A stretch of DNA of 64,000 nt from an uncultured Collinsella sp. Lineage in GTDB: Bacteria; Actinomycetota; Coriobacteriia; Coriobacteriales; Coriobacteriaceae. The DNA lies in the NCBI GenBank assembly GCA_900545745.1, contig URAD01000001.1, positions 62,001 through 126,000 on the forward strand, given 5' to 3'. Below are positions 16,558-25,308 of this stretch, one piece after another (the stretch's first letter is position 1; every line of letters begins with the position of its first letter). A program made the position numbers and the translations under genes. The notes under the pieces were generated by a model that was not told the origin of the DNA, did no database searches, and saw only the letters and a list, made by a program, of their open reading frames with translations.

Positions 16558-17196
16558 TTAGAACTCGGCAAACTCGGGAGCGCCGACCTCGATCTCCTCG
16601 CGCCCCGCCATAAGCTCGCGCATCTTAACGCAAAACGACTCCTGCTCCCCCGCTTTAAACACCAAGTGAATCGTCACGGTATCCGCGTAATCGGTATCCG
16701 AAACCTTGGCACCCGAATCCTGCGCCAAACGAAGCACCTGCTCATACTGCGGATAGACAACATGCACGTCAACCGGCACGACACTCGTCATCTCGACGAT
16801 CTGCCCGGCCTCCTGAGCCGCGGCCACCGCCGCCTGCGTCGCCGCGGTATAGGCGCGCACCAAACCACCAGGCCCCAACAGCGTGCCACCAAAATAGCGC
16901 GTCACCACGCAGCAAACATTTTTGAGCCCCGCACCGCGCAGCACCTCGAGCGTCGGCATACCGCTCGTGCGGCTCGGCTCACCATCATCGCTCTGGCGCT
17001 CGCGCCCATCGACCAAAATCCACGCGGGAACATTGTGTCGAGCGTCGTAATGACGCTTGCGAATCATCTCGATAAAGGCGTTTGCCTCGTCCTCGGACTC
17101 AATATGGACCAGCTGGGCAATAAACCGACTCTTGCGGTCCACAAACTCGCCCGAAGCCTCAATATTCGATTGCAGAGTAAAATAGCTGTCCAACAA
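16558..17196 (-). CDS. YigZ/IMPACT family protein
   Basis: A 212-residue protein of the conserved UPF0029 family. SRFIAQLVHIESEDEA, the GEPSRTSGMPTLEVL block and VTRYFGGTLLGPGGLVRAY are diagnostic, and a C-terminal alpha/beta domain follows. Homologs bind nucleic acid or regulate translation; the bacterial role is unsettled. No ATG lies near the conserved start: two consecutive TTG codons (17196, 17193) follow GAGGGGC, so it probably starts with TTG. Confidence 0.87.
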   Translation of the reverse strand: MLDSYFTLQSNIEASGEFVDRKSRFIAQLVHIESEDEANAFIEMIRKRHYDARHNVPAWILVDGRERQSDDGEPSRTSGMPTLEVLRGAGLKNVCCVVTRYFGGTLLGPGGLVRAYTAATQAAVAAAQEAGQIVEMTSVVPVDVHVVYPQYEQVLRLAQDSGAKVSDTDYADTVTIHLVFKAGEQESFCVKMRELMAGREEIEVGAPEFAEF

Positions 17197-17311
17197 AGCC
17201 CCTCAACAAAATAAAGCGCAGCAACAAACAGCCTCAATCATACGGCAAAGACAGCACCGTTGACCTCGCCAACAAGAACGGAAACGCCAATGATACCGTC
17301 ACCAACAGCGA

Positions 17312-17409
17312 GAACCCGTCAGCGCGAGCAAGGTGCCTTGAAAGACAAGGGCATTGACCTTATGGTCATGCCGAAGGCTTGAAAGGCAGATTGCCGCGCT
17401 GACGGGTTC
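17312..17409 (+). repeat. Structured intergenic element, copy 3 of 4
   Basis: Perfect 15-bp arms (17312-17326, 17395-17409). Inside are GCAA/TTGC, a 2x2 loop with the invariant GA, TGCCTT/AAGGCA, the loop GAAAGACAAG against CGAAGGCTTGA, and a GGCAT/ATGCC hairpin extended by GACC/GGTC. It begins 17 nt beyond the 3' end of RNase P RNA and ends 116 nt before yigZ. Confidence 0.8.
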
Positions 17410-17425
17410 GCAGCGTCAACAAAGT

Positions 17426-17787
17426 GCTGAGTGGGCCGATAAGCCGGGTTCTGTCGTGAACGGTCATTTATCTTGTCTGCACGTTACCGTGCAGCTCCAC
17501 GCACGCTACCCGAACGCGGACCGGGCCGGCCCATAACGTTCCTATTCGCGCTTGCTCCGGATGGGGCTTGCCAAGCCGCCGTGTTGCCACGACGCTGGTG
17601 GTCTCTTACACCACCGTTTCAGCTTTTCCCTTTACGCCTTGCGGCGCAGGTGGGAGTCTTCTTTTCTGCGGCGCTTTCCGTCGGATCACTCCGCCCGGCC
17701 GTTAGCCGGCATCCCGCCCTCTGGAGCCCGGACTTTCCTCACGCGTGCTGCAAGCAGCACATCGCGCGACCGTCTGGCCCACTCAGC
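17426..17787 (-). ncRNA. rnpB: RNase P RNA, class A
   Basis: The catalytic RNA that matures tRNA 5' ends. On the minus strand the universal block GAGGAAAGTCCGGGCTCC begins near 17740, and the 3' block ACAGAACCCGGCTTATCGG ends near the other boundary. The two ends form a perfect 12-bp P1 helix (17776-17787 with 17426-17437), which I used to set the coordinates, giving about 362 nt. The true ends may extend a few bases. Confidence 0.95.
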
Positions 17788-17795
17788 AGTGCAAG

Positions 17796-17801
17796 AGTGT
17801 A
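17796..17801 (-). promoter_or_regulatory. -10 box of rnpB
   Basis: TACACT on the minus strand lies 8 nt before the predicted RNA 5' end. A TTGCCT (17817-17822) is the nearest -35 but leaves only 15 bp between boxes. Confidence 0.45.
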
Positions 17802-18052
17802 ACACACCGTTGCCGCAGGCAATGGCACAACACAAACGCTCGACACGATATACCAAGAACCGCCATGCGCTACAATAATCCTGTCGATGGGCAACGTCGT
17901 CAGTCGAGACGCGACCGCGCTCCGCACCCCTCCGTCTACTCGGTGCGTTCCCGCCTCCTCCCCGAGGCGGGATGTCGGCATTTTTTTCATGCACCGACAA
18001 CCAAATAGCTTGTGGATAGCATGGGCAGCATCATGCATCTCGGCACCAAATG
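17802..18052. other. Intergenic region between rnpB and rpsA, no firm gene
   Basis: It holds a plus-strand TACAAT (17871-17876), then about 60 nt later a CCCGCCTC/GAGGCGGG hairpin and a T7 run at about 17980. This could be a small RNA divergent from rnpB, but no -35 box is evident. A 47-codon plus-strand frame from ATG 17865 has no good SD and crosses the hairpin, so I do not call it. Confidence 0.3.
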
Positions 18053-18089
18053 CAAAAAGGGACCCGTCCATTGCGGACGGATCCCTTAA
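18053..18089 (-). terminator. Terminator behind rpsA
   Basis: AAGGGATCCGTCC/GGACGGGTCCCTT stem with a 5-nt loop and a U-run on the minus strand, 22 nt past the rpsA stop. Confidence 0.85.
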
Positions 18090-18110
18090 ACAAGTGATCG
18101 TCAAACCGAT

Positions 18111-19277
18111 TTACTCGGCGTCGGTCTCCTCGTCCTTCTTGTCGGAAGGCAGCGGGGTAACCTCGATCTCGACGCCCAGAGTCTCAGCAGCAGACTTCAT
18201 GGACAGGGAGATACGACGACGGTCGAGGTCGATCTCCATGACCTTGACCTGAACCTTGTCGCCCACGTGGGTGACCTGAGAAGGCTGATCGACGTGCTTG
18301 TTGGCCATCTCGGAGATGTGCACCAGGCCCTCGATGCCCTCGCCCAGATCGACGAAAGCGCCGAACGGGACAAGCTTGGTCACAGTGCCCTCGACAATAG
18401 CGCCGACGGGGTACTTCTTGACCAGTGCGCGCCACGGATCCTCGGTGGTCTGCTTGAGACCCAGGGAGATGCGCTCGCGGTTGAGATCGACGTCGAGAAC
18501 CTCGACCTCGACCTCCTGGCCGACCTTGACAACCTCGGAAGGATGGTTGACGTGGTTCCAAGAGAGCTCGGAGATGTGGATGAGGCCGTCGATACCGCCG
18601 AGGTCGACGAAGGCGCCGAAGTCGACGATGGAGGAAACGGTGCCCTGGAGACGCATGCCAGACTTGAGCTTGGACAGGATCTCGGAGCGCTCGGCCTTAC
18701 GGGACTCCTCGAGCACGACGCGACGGGAGAGGACAACGTTGTTGCGGTTGCGGTCCATCTCGATGACGCGGGCCTCGATGCGGGTGCCCATGTAAGAGGT
18801 GAGGTCCTTGACGCGACGGAGGTCGACGAGGGAAGCAGGCAGGAAGCCACGCAGGCCGATGTCGAGGATCAGGCCGCCCTTGACAACCTCGATAACCTCG
18901 CCCTCGACGTTCTCGCCGGAGTTGAACTTCTCCTCGATGCGGTTCCAAGCACGCTCGTACTCGGCACGCTTCTTGGACAGGACCAGACGACCGTCCTTGT
19001 CCTCCTTCTGGAGAACCAGAGCCTCGATGGAATCACCGAGTGCAACGATGTCTGCAGGGTTAGCGTCCTTGCGGATGGACAGCTCGCGGACCGGGATAAC
19101 GCCCTCGGACTTGAATCCGATGTCAACGAGCACCTCGTCATGCTCGATCTTAACGACAGTGCCGTTAACGAGATCGCCCTCATCAAAGTCGGTAATCGTA
19201 CCGTCGATGAGGTTGTTCATCTCCTCCTCGTTGACATCGTCAAGAGAGAAAATGGACGAGTTCTGAATCTCACTCAA
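18111..19277 (-). CDS. rpsA: 30S ribosomal protein S1
   Basis: A 388-residue protein with four S1 (OB-fold) RNA-binding repeats at roughly 30-100, 118-185, 204-273 and 289-359, as in actinobacterial S1; E. coli has six. The repeats show GTVVKIEHDEVLVDIG, GEVIEVVKGGLILDIG, GTVSSIVDFGAFVDLG and GTVTKLVPFGAFVDLG, with acidic ends. It recruits mRNA to the ribosome. The frame opens with TTG at 19277, behind AAAGGGG at 7 nt; the first ATG would remove 19 residues. Single gene. Confidence 0.92.
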   Translation of the reverse strand: MSEIQNSSIFSLDDVNEEEMNNLIDGTITDFDEGDLVNGTVVKIEHDEVLVDIGFKSEGVIPVRELSIRKDANPADIVALGDSIEALVLQKEDKDGRLVLSKKRAEYERAWNRIEEKFNSGENVEGEVIEVVKGGLILDIGLRGFLPASLVDLRRVKDLTSYMGTRIEARVIEMDRNRNNVVLSRRVVLEESRKAERSEILSKLKSGMRLQGTVSSIVDFGAFVDLGGIDGLIHISELSWNHVNHPSEVVKVGQEVEVEVLDVDLNRERISLGLKQTTEDPWRALVKKYPVGAIVEGTVTKLVPFGAFVDLGEGIEGLVHISEMANKHVDQPSQVTHVGDKVQVKVMEIDLDRRRISLSMKSAAETLGVEIEVTPLPSDKKDEETDAE

Positions 19278-19592
19278 AGGTGGACCCCTTTCGAACTACG
19301 GGGCCCCGATTGCTAGGACCTACAGAAGGGTGCGACAAGCACACAACGTTTAGGAACACTCGGGAGCCGACAGATACTAATGTGACGCTTATGCAATCAC
19401 GTTCGTATAGGTTACGGGGAAAAGAGTTCGATTTCAAGCGTGAACTGCGATTTTTTACTCGTGTGGAGACTTTTTCGTAATCTTATGAACACACGTCTCC
19501 GCAACTTGACGATAACCAGCCAGGCATTCGGCTTTGGGGTAAAGTATCCGGAGCCAACGACTCTAGATCTAATTTACGAGAAAGGTGCCCGC
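19278..19592. other. Divergent intergenic region between rpsA and a HAD gene
   Basis: It contains the promoters of both genes. On the minus strand TTGAAA and TAACCT stand 17 bp apart near 19406-19435, a possible rpsA promoter, leaving an untranslated leader of about 120 nt. On the plus strand TTGACG (19507-19512) is visible without a matching -10. No ORF with a good SD was found. Confidence 0.3.
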
Positions 19593-20351
19593 GTGCTCAA
19601 AGCAGTCGTTTTCGATATGGACGAGACGCTTCTTAGCATCAACCTCAACGCGTTCATCCTTCGCTATTTTAAGGTTGTCTCATCGATGCTCGCGGATATC
19701 GGGCACCGCAGCCGCGGTGGCACGATGGCACGCCTCGGCACCATCTTGGTCGACCTCAACGCCAATCGCCGCAGCGGCACGGACAACCGCACCAATCTTG
19801 AGTTTTACCGCACCGAGGTCGAGCGCAGGTGCGGCATTTGCCTCTCCGATCCCGTCATCTACGAGGCGTTTACCTACTACGACCGCGAAGTGCTTCCGCA
19901 CAAGAATGACGATGTCATTAACGCCCACGCCATGCCCGGCGCACATGCCGCGCTTCAGGCCGTACAGGATGCAGGACTGCGTTGCGCGCTCTTTACCAAC
20001 CCCAGCTTTCCGCAGGGGGCCATCGAGTGCCGCATGGGTTGGGGCGACCTGGCCGACGCCCCCTTTGAGCTCGTCACGCACATGGGAAACACCACCCGCT
20101 GCAAGCCCGATGCCACCTACTATCTAGAGCAGCTTCAGGTGATGGGGCTCGAGCCGCACGAGGTCCTTATGGTGGGCAACGATCCCAAACGCGACTTCCC
20201 CAGCCCCGCCTGCGGCATTCAAACCGCCTATGTGGGCCAGGGCAAGCCCAGCCGAGCCACCTGGCGCGGAACCATGGAAGACTTCGCCCGCGACTTTAAC
20301 GCCGTAATCGAGGCCTTCTACGAGCACCAAGTAGCCCACGAACTGTCGTAG
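19593..20351 (+). CDS. HAD-superfamily hydrolase
   Basis: A 252-residue phosphatase-like protein: motif I FDMDETLL near residue 7, motif II LFTNPS, the lysine motif CKPDATYY and motif IV GNDPKRD. A large helical cap lies between motifs I and II, so it is a C1-type HAD. The substrate is unknown. The GTG at 19593 is chosen because AAAGG lies 7 nt upstream and motif I follows immediately; the longer frame from 19440 covers non-conserved leader sequence. Confidence 0.82.
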   Translation: MLKAVVFDMDETLLSINLNAFILRYFKVVSSMLADIGHRSRGGTMARLGTILVDLNANRRSGTDNRTNLEFYRTEVERRCGICLSDPVIYEAFTYYDREVLPHKNDDVINAHAMPGAHAALQAVQDAGLRCALFTNPSFPQGAIECRMGWGDLADAPFELVTHMGNTTRCKPDATYYLEQLQVMGLEPHEVLMVGNDPKRDFPSPACGIQTAYVGQGKPSRATWRGTMEDFARDFNAVIEAFYEHQVAHELS

Positions 20352-20401
20352 GACCCCTCGCTCCAAACCAAATATCGCCGCAGGTTGAGCACAAGTCAGC
20401 G

Positions 20402-20500
20402 AAAATGCCCCTAAGCGAGCAATGTGCCTTGAAAGAGGAGGGCATAGGCCTTCTGGCCATGCCCGACGATTGAAAGGCAGATTGCCGCTTAGGGGCGTTT
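20402..20500 (+). repeat. Structured intergenic element, copy 4 of 4
   Basis: Arms 20402-20417 and 20486-20500 pair with one U.G in plus-strand RNA. Core: GCAAT/ATTGC, TGCCTT/AAGGCA, loop GAAAGAGGAG against CGACGATTGA, and apical stem GGGCAT-GGCC/GGCC-ATGCCC. It lies between convergent genes, in the sense direction relative to the HAD gene upstream. Confidence 0.8.
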
Positions 20501-20513
20501 GCAGCGTCGACTG

Positions 20514-20541
20514 GTTACGCGGTTTGGTAAAACCGCGTAAC
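20514..20541. terminator. Hairpin at the 3' end of the cysteine desulfidase-like gene
   Basis: GTTACGCGGTTT/AAACCGCGTAAC, a perfect 12-bp stem with a 4-nt loop touching the stop codon. There is no U-run on either strand, so its terminator function is uncertain. Confidence 0.45.
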
Positions 20542-21860
20542 TAGCACACCTGGGTTTTGCCGATCATGATGTTGAGGATCTCGACGTCGGTATCTTTCAT
20601 ACCCACACGGCCCACGTAGCCCATGCTGGCGATTGTCTGCTCAACGGTATCCTGGATCAGGCCCTCGCCGGCGCGGAAGCCGCGACCCTGCATAGCCATA
20701 TCGTGGCCCAGAATCGCCGCATCAACGGCAGCCGAGATCTTGGCGGCACAGCTCGCTTTGGCGCCGTCGCACACGATGCCGCCCACGTTACCGAGCGTAT
20801 TCGAGACCGTCGCGCCAATCTGCTCGCGCGTGCCACCGCACAGCCAGGTAATCGCGGCGCCGGCGCCGCACGCGGCGCAAATAGCACCGCAAAACGCCGA
20901 GAGCGCACCAATATAGCTCTTGATATGCACGGCGATAAGATCGGACAGCATCACGGCGCGCACCAGGCGCTCGTGGTCGCAACGCAGGTACTCGGCATAC
21001 TCCATGACGGGCAATGCGCAGGTAATTCCCTGATTGCCCGAGCCGCACACAATGGCGACCGGCAGCGCGCAGCCGTTCATGCGGGCGTCGGATCCGGCGG
21101 CCGCACGGGCACGGGCACGGCAGGCGACGTCATCGGCACGAGCACCCAGCAGCGTACGACCCACCTCGGCGCCCCAAGCGTGCGCAAGGCCCTCGGCACT
21201 GATTGCGCCATTCAGCTCAATCTGACGCTCAACGGCAGTGCGGGCGTCCTCAATGTCACCGTACTCGATAAAGTCGATGATGGTCTCAATCGACATGGGC
21301 GTGTCGGCGTTATCTGCCGCCCGCTCGGCCACAACGCGCTCGGCGCAGGCGGCGCACTCCCCCGCCGACTTGCCGCATACCGGAATACCATCGAGCGTAT
21401 GGCACGTGACATTGGTGTGGTGGTCGGTGATCTCGACAATCGCGGTATGGCCCCCGGCCGTCGCAGTCACCTTGATGTAGAGGTTGGGCACACCCTCGAC
21501 AAGCGACACATCGCAGTAGTCGGCATCGGCGAGGAGCTCGGCCACGCGAGCACGGTCTTCATCGTTAACGCTCTCGAGCACCTCGAGCGCGCTCTTAGCG
21601 TCGCCGCCCACGGCACCCAGCACGGCCGCGGCCTCAATACCGTGCATACCGCCCGAGTTGGGCACGGTCACGCTCTTAACGTTCTTGATGATGTTGCCCG
21701 AGCAGGCAACATCCATATGATCGGGCTCGCAACCGAGCGTCTGGCTCGCCAGCGCTGCTGCATAGGCAACGGCAATGGGCTCGGTACAGCCGAGCGCGCA
21801 GACAAGCTCGCGGTTCAAAACATCGCAAAACGCGGCATCACGGATGGAATCGGTAGGCAT
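20541..21860 (-). CDS. L-cysteine desulfidase family protein (CyuA/YhaM, UPF0597)
   Basis: A 439-residue protein of the serine-dehydratase-alpha-like superfamily. The family motif ALGCTEPIA (22-30) supplies a cluster cysteine, further cysteines lie in the C-terminal half, and GSGNQGITCALPV is the conserved glycine loop. Characterised members use a [4Fe-4S] cluster to split L-cysteine into pyruvate, ammonia and sulfide. ATG 21860 follows AGGAG. The neighbours are unrelated, so the specificity (cysteine or another amino acid) is inferred from the family only. Confidence 0.85.
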   Translation of the reverse strand: MPTDSIRDAAFCDVLNRELVCALGCTEPIAVAYAAALASQTLGCEPDHMDVACSGNIIKNVKSVTVPNSGGMHGIEAAAVLGAVGGDAKSALEVLESVNDEDRARVAELLADADYCDVSLVEGVPNLYIKVTATAGGHTAIVEITDHHTNVTCHTLDGIPVCGKSAGECAACAERVVAERAADNADTPMSIETIIDFIEYGDIEDARTAVERQIELNGAISAEGLAHAWGAEVGRTLLGARADDVACRARARAAAGSDARMNGCALPVAIVCGSGNQGITCALPVMEYAEYLRCDHERLVRAVMLSDLIAVHIKSYIGALSAFCGAICAACGAGAAITWLCGGTREQIGATVSNTLGNVGGIVCDGAKASCAAKISAAVDAAILGHDMAMQGRGFRAGEGLIQDTVEQTIASMGYVGRVGMKDTDVEILNIMIGKTQVC

Positions 21861-22132
21861 AGGTATCTCCTGCTTGTATAACGGGCTGGGCTCTCAAGAA
21901 TGGTTAGTTCCTTTATTTGATAACAATGCATCAAAAACCGCAACCATGGTTCCGGCGGACGGCGCTCGAGCACAAACTAGCAGCATTCATTCATGAGAAG
22001 CCGATCTTGTTGCCTGCTAAAGCGTTTGATCAAAAAACGCTCGAGCGTTTACGCAAAAGTCGCGCTATCATGCAGTCGAACGCGGTAAACACCTTTAGCA
22101 TTTGCGCCGCACAGACCAGAGAGGAACCATCC

Positions 22133-22600
22133 ATGAAGATCGGTATCGGTAACGACCACGCCGCCGTCGAGCTCAAGAACATCATCTCCGAGCACCTGAA
22201 GGAGCGCGGCTGCGAGGTCGTGAACTTTGGCACCGACACCTCCGAGAGCTTTGACTACCCCATCGCCGGCTACAAGGTGGGTAAGGCCGTTGCCAACGGC
22301 GACGTCGACCTGGGCATCCTGATCTGCGGCACCGGCGTCGGGATTAGCCTGGCTGCTAACAAGGTAGAGGGCGTGCGCGCCGTCGTGTGCTCCGAGCCCT
22401 TCAGCGCCAAGCTCTCCCGTATGCACAACAACACCAACGTGCTCGCCTTTGGCGCCCGCGTCGTGGGCTCCGAGCTCGCTAAGATGATCGTCGACGAGTG
22501 GCTCGACGCCGAGTTTGAGGGCGGTCGTCACGAGCGTCGCGTTAACCTCCTCAACGAGATCGACCACACACGCGGCCTCAAGGTCGTCGACGAGGCCTAA
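22133..22600 (+). CDS. rpiB: Ribose-5-phosphate isomerase B
   Basis: A 155-residue RpiB/LacA/LacB family enzyme interconverting ribose-5-phosphate and ribulose-5-phosphate. GNDHAAVELK at the start, the catalytic-cysteine segment ICGTGVGISLAANK and HNNTNVLAFGARVVG match. ATG 22133 follows GAGAGGA. Allose-6-phosphate or galactose-6-phosphate isomerases share these motifs, but no sugar operon is attached. The 270-bp region upstream (21861-22132) carries no recognisable gene. Confidence 0.9.
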   Translation: MKIGIGNDHAAVELKNIISEHLKERGCEVVNFGTDTSESFDYPIAGYKVGKAVANGDVDLGILICGTGVGISLAANKVEGVRAVVCSEPFSAKLSRMHNNTNVLAFGARVVGSELAKMIVDEWLDAEFEGGRHERRVNLLNEIDHTRGLKVVDEA

Positions 22601-22627
22601 ACTACTCAGTGCCGCAAGCTAACAGCT

Positions 22628-22674
22628 GGGGCCCGCTCGGAACTCATATCCGAGCGGGCCCCTTCATAGGTTTT
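22628..22674 (+). terminator. Terminator behind rpiB
   Basis: A 14-bp perfect GC-rich stem (22628-22641 with 22649-22662), then TTCATAGGTTTT. Confidence 0.8.
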
Positions 22675-22677
22675 GGT

Positions 22678-22711
22678 ATAAAAGAGCGCCGCGGATGGAA
22701 TTCCGCGGCGC
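22678..22711 (-). terminator. Terminator behind ndk
   Basis: GCGCCGCGGA/TCCGCGGCGC stem, followed on the minus strand by CTCTTTTAT. Confidence 0.75.
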
Positions 22712-22751
22712 CCAAGCCACACGCTAACAGCTTTAAGGAGTCAAAGCTGGT

Positions 22752-23156
22752 TTAGCCAAAGAAGCGCTTGATCTCGATCTCGGCGTTCTCCAGGCAGTCG
22801 GAGCCGTGGATCACGTTGGCGTTAACATCGACAGCGAAGTCGCCGCGAATGGTGCCGGGGGCAGCGTCAAGCGGGTTGGTGGCGCCCATGAGGGTGCGCA
22901 TCTTGGAGACAGCAGAGAGACCGGAAACGACCATCTTGACGACCGGACCGCTCGTCATAAAGTCGCAGAGACCGCCAAAGAAGGGCTTGTCGGCCAGATG
23001 GGCGTAGTGCTCCTCGACGGTAGCGCGCTCGAGCGTGGTCATCTCCATGCGCTCGATGACAAGGCCGCTGCGCTCAATGCGAGCAACGATCTCGCCGATC
23101 TTACGGTCGCGCACGGCGTCGGGCTTAATCATGATGAAGGTCTTCTCGATAGCCAT
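22752..23156 (-). CDS. ndk: Nucleoside diphosphate kinase
   Basis: A 134-residue NDP kinase balancing NTP pools through a phosphohistidine. The active histidine is His117 in NVIHGSDCLENAEIE, and the N-terminal EKTFIMIKPDAV is typical. ATG 23156 has AAAGG upstream; the frame reaching 23198 lacks a family match in its extra 14 residues. Monocistronic with its own promoter and terminator. Confidence 0.95.
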   Translation of the reverse strand: MAIEKTFIMIKPDAVRDRKIGEIVARIERSGLVIERMEMTTLERATVEEHYAHLADKPFFGGLCDFMTSGPVVKMVVSGLSAVSKMRTLMGATNPLDAAPGTIRGDFAVDVNANVIHGSDCLENAEIEIKRFFG

Positions 23157-23219
23157 AAGGTAGCCTTTCAAGTAGGTTCGCGCGTGCCCAAGTCCCATTC
23201 CGGCACCCGCCTGGACTGC

Positions 23220-23248
23220 ATCGTAACAGAGTTTTAGCTGCAGTTAAA
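23220..23248 (-). promoter_or_regulatory. Probable ndk promoter
   Basis: Minus-strand TTTAAC (23243-23248) and TACGAT (23220-23225) stand 17 bp apart, 64 nt before the ndk ATG, in an AT-rich stretch. The rest of the 23249-23453 gap has no gene that I can support. Confidence 0.5.
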
Positions 23249-23453
23249 CAAAAAGCTGTTTATTGAAACGCTGCAATTTATTAAAGCGCTCCATATGTGT
23301 CACTTCTGTTTCGAAGCCCGATTAGAGTACCATCCGACCGCCCATCAACCGCATCGAACAGAGCAGACGGTCGGTTGCCACCCGCGAACGTATCCCCTTC
23401 ACAACCTGCCCAAAGGTCCTACAGAAGTTCTCGACAAGCCCCTCCCCCATGGC

Positions 23454-23490
23454 AACAAAATACGGGCGCCCGCAACAGAAGGCGCCCGTA
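23454..23490 (-). terminator. Terminator behind argH
   Basis: TACGGGCGCC/GGCGCCCGTA perfect 10-bp stem; the minus transcript continues TTTTGTT. Confidence 0.8.
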
Positions 23491-23540
23491 AAAGCAAAAC
23501 GATTTATCGATAAAAGGGCAATACGGCTTCAGCCAAACCC

Positions 23541-24971
23541 CTACTTTGCCCCGTGTCCCATCTCGACTACCTTGGTCAGCGATCCAAACACGCCCTCGTC
23601 GGCCACGAGCTGTGCCTCGGCACGTTGCAGCTGTACGGCAACGGCGGCAGGGGCGGTACCGCCCTCGGTCGTGCGTGCAGCGACAATCGACGGGATGTCG
23701 AGCGCCTCGGTAATATCGCGTTCAAAGAGCGGGCTTGCCTCCTGGAACACCTCAAACGGCAGGTCCTCAAGATTGCAGCTACGCTTCTCGCACATCAGGA
23801 CCAGATGGCCCACCACGGCATGTGCCTCGCGGAACGGCAGACCACGCTTAGCCAGGTAATCGGCAACATCGGTGGCGGCAAGGTGCCCCACGCCGCACTC
23901 GCGCGCCATGGCATCCTCGTTGACGGTCCAAGTCGAAATCATACCGGCCATAACCGACAGGCACTGCATGAGCGTATGGGCGGTATCGAGTGCGCCCTCC
24001 TTGTCCTCCTGCAAGTCCTTGTTATAAGCAAGCGGCAGGCCCTTCATGGTCACGAGCAGCTGCACCAGGTTGCCATACACACGGCCGCTCTTGCCGCGGA
24101 TAAGCTCGGCAAAGTCGGGATTCTTCTTCTGCGGCATGATGGACGAGCCGGTGGAGTACGAGTCGGAAAGCGTGATAAAGCCAAATTCGGAGCTCGACCA
24201 CAGCACGATCTCCTCGGAAAGACGCGACAGGTGCATGGTCATGACGGAGCCGGCGTAATGCAGATCGAGCAGGAAATCACGGTCGGAAACCGCATCGAGC
24301 GAGTTGGGAATCACACCCGCAAAGCCAAGTTCGGCAGCCGTCATCTGACGATCGAGCGGATAGCTCGTACCGGCAAGCGCGGCAGCACCCAGCGGGCAGT
24401 TGTCGGCGGCATCAAAGGCTGCCTTCAGGCGTGTAAAGTCGCGCGCGAACATCCAAGAATACGCCAGCAGATGATGCGACAGCAGCACGGGCTGGGCGTG
24501 CTGCATGTGCGTGTAGCCCGGCAGAATCACCTTGTCGTACTTCTTAGCCGCATCCACCAGCACATGGCGCAGCTCAAGATTGGCCCCCATGAGCTCCTTG
24601 GCCAGCGCCTTGACGCCCAGGCGCGTATCGGTCGCCACCTGGTCGTTACGCGAACGCCCGGTATGCAGGCGCTTACCAGCCTCGCCGATGCGGCGCGTCA
24701 GCTCGCTTTCGATGGACATGTGAATGTCCTCGTCGTTGATGTCGAAGGTGAAGTTGCCGGCATCGATATCCTGTTCGATTCCGGTCAGACCCTCGGCAAT
24801 CGCCTGCTCGTCCTCGGCGTTGATAATGCCCTGGGCCGCCAGCATCTTGGCATGTGCCTTAGAGCCGGCGATATCCTGCTTATAGAGATGTTTGTCGACC
24901 GGCAACGACGCGCCAAACTCCTGCGTGACCTCGGCCACGCCCGCCTCAAAACGACCGCCCCAAAGAGCCAT
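23541..24971 (-). CDS. argH: Argininosuccinate lyase
   Basis: A 476-residue fumarase/aspartase-superfamily enzyme releasing arginine and fumarate from argininosuccinate. The mobile catalytic loop GSSIMPQKKNPDFAEL carries the active serine; MALWGGRF at the start and HMQHAQP are family segments. ATG 24971 has GGGGA upstream. It lies downstream of argG on the same strand, with a 56-codon ORF and a hairpin between, so cotranscription is possible but interrupted. Confidence 0.95.
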   Translation of the reverse strand: MALWGGRFEAGVAEVTQEFGASLPVDKHLYKQDIAGSKAHAKMLAAQGIINAEDEQAIAEGLTGIEQDIDAGNFTFDINDEDIHMSIESELTRRIGEAGKRLHTGRSRNDQVATDTRLGVKALAKELMGANLELRHVLVDAAKKYDKVILPGYTHMQHAQPVLLSHHLLAYSWMFARDFTRLKAAFDAADNCPLGAAALAGTSYPLDRQMTAAELGFAGVIPNSLDAVSDRDFLLDLHYAGSVMTMHLSRLSEEIVLWSSSEFGFITLSDSYSTGSSIMPQKKNPDFAELIRGKSGRVYGNLVQLLVTMKGLPLAYNKDLQEDKEGALDTAHTLMQCLSVMAGMISTWTVNEDAMARECGVGHLAATDVADYLAKRGLPFREAHAVVGHLVLMCEKRSCNLEDLPFEVFQEASPLFERDITEALDIPSIVAARTTEGGTAPAAVAVQLQRAEAQLVADEGVFGSLTKVVEMGHGAK

Positions 24972-25089
24972 GGAACCGTCCCCTTTCATCGAATACCAAA
25001 ACAAGCGCCCAAAGCAGTGCGCCATGTCGCTAAAGCAATTTTTCAACCGCTAGTTTTACACACTCCCTGCCGTGCGCGGGGCCATGTAG

Positions 25090-25260
25090 CTAATTTGCAA
25101 AGAAGTGACGCACCATGCACTTGGCGCCCAACGTCTCCCTCCGGATGTTGCCCTGCGAACCATCGATCCAGGCCTTCAGGCTCATAGGGACGTCCTCGAC
25201 CCTTGCAGCATCGATCTCGGGCGCGAGGGCAAGTAAAGCATGCGCAATAGCATTGAACAT
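25090..25260 (-). CDS. Small uncharacterised protein, 56 residues, between argG and argH
   Basis: The ATG at 25260 follows AAGGAG with 8-nt spacing, and the frame ends at TAG 25090-25092, 118 nt before argH. The peptide starts MFNAIAHALLALAPEIDA and ends MVRHFFAN, with mixed charge and no membrane segment. I do not recognise it. It may be a short regulator or a remnant of a larger gene. Its position between argG and argH suggests coexpression with arginine synthesis, but this is inference. Confidence 0.5.
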   Translation of the reverse strand: MFNAIAHALLALAPEIDAARVEDVPMSLKAWIDGSQGNIRRETLGAKCMVRHFFAN

Positions 25261-25308
25261 AATGGATACTCCTTATATATAGGCGCAGAGCCGTCAAATT
25301 GATAGAAG

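Noticed and set aside
17745..18008. An 87-codon plus-strand frame overlapping rnpB
   Set aside because: It runs through RNase P RNA and a hairpin and has no SD or recognisable protein.
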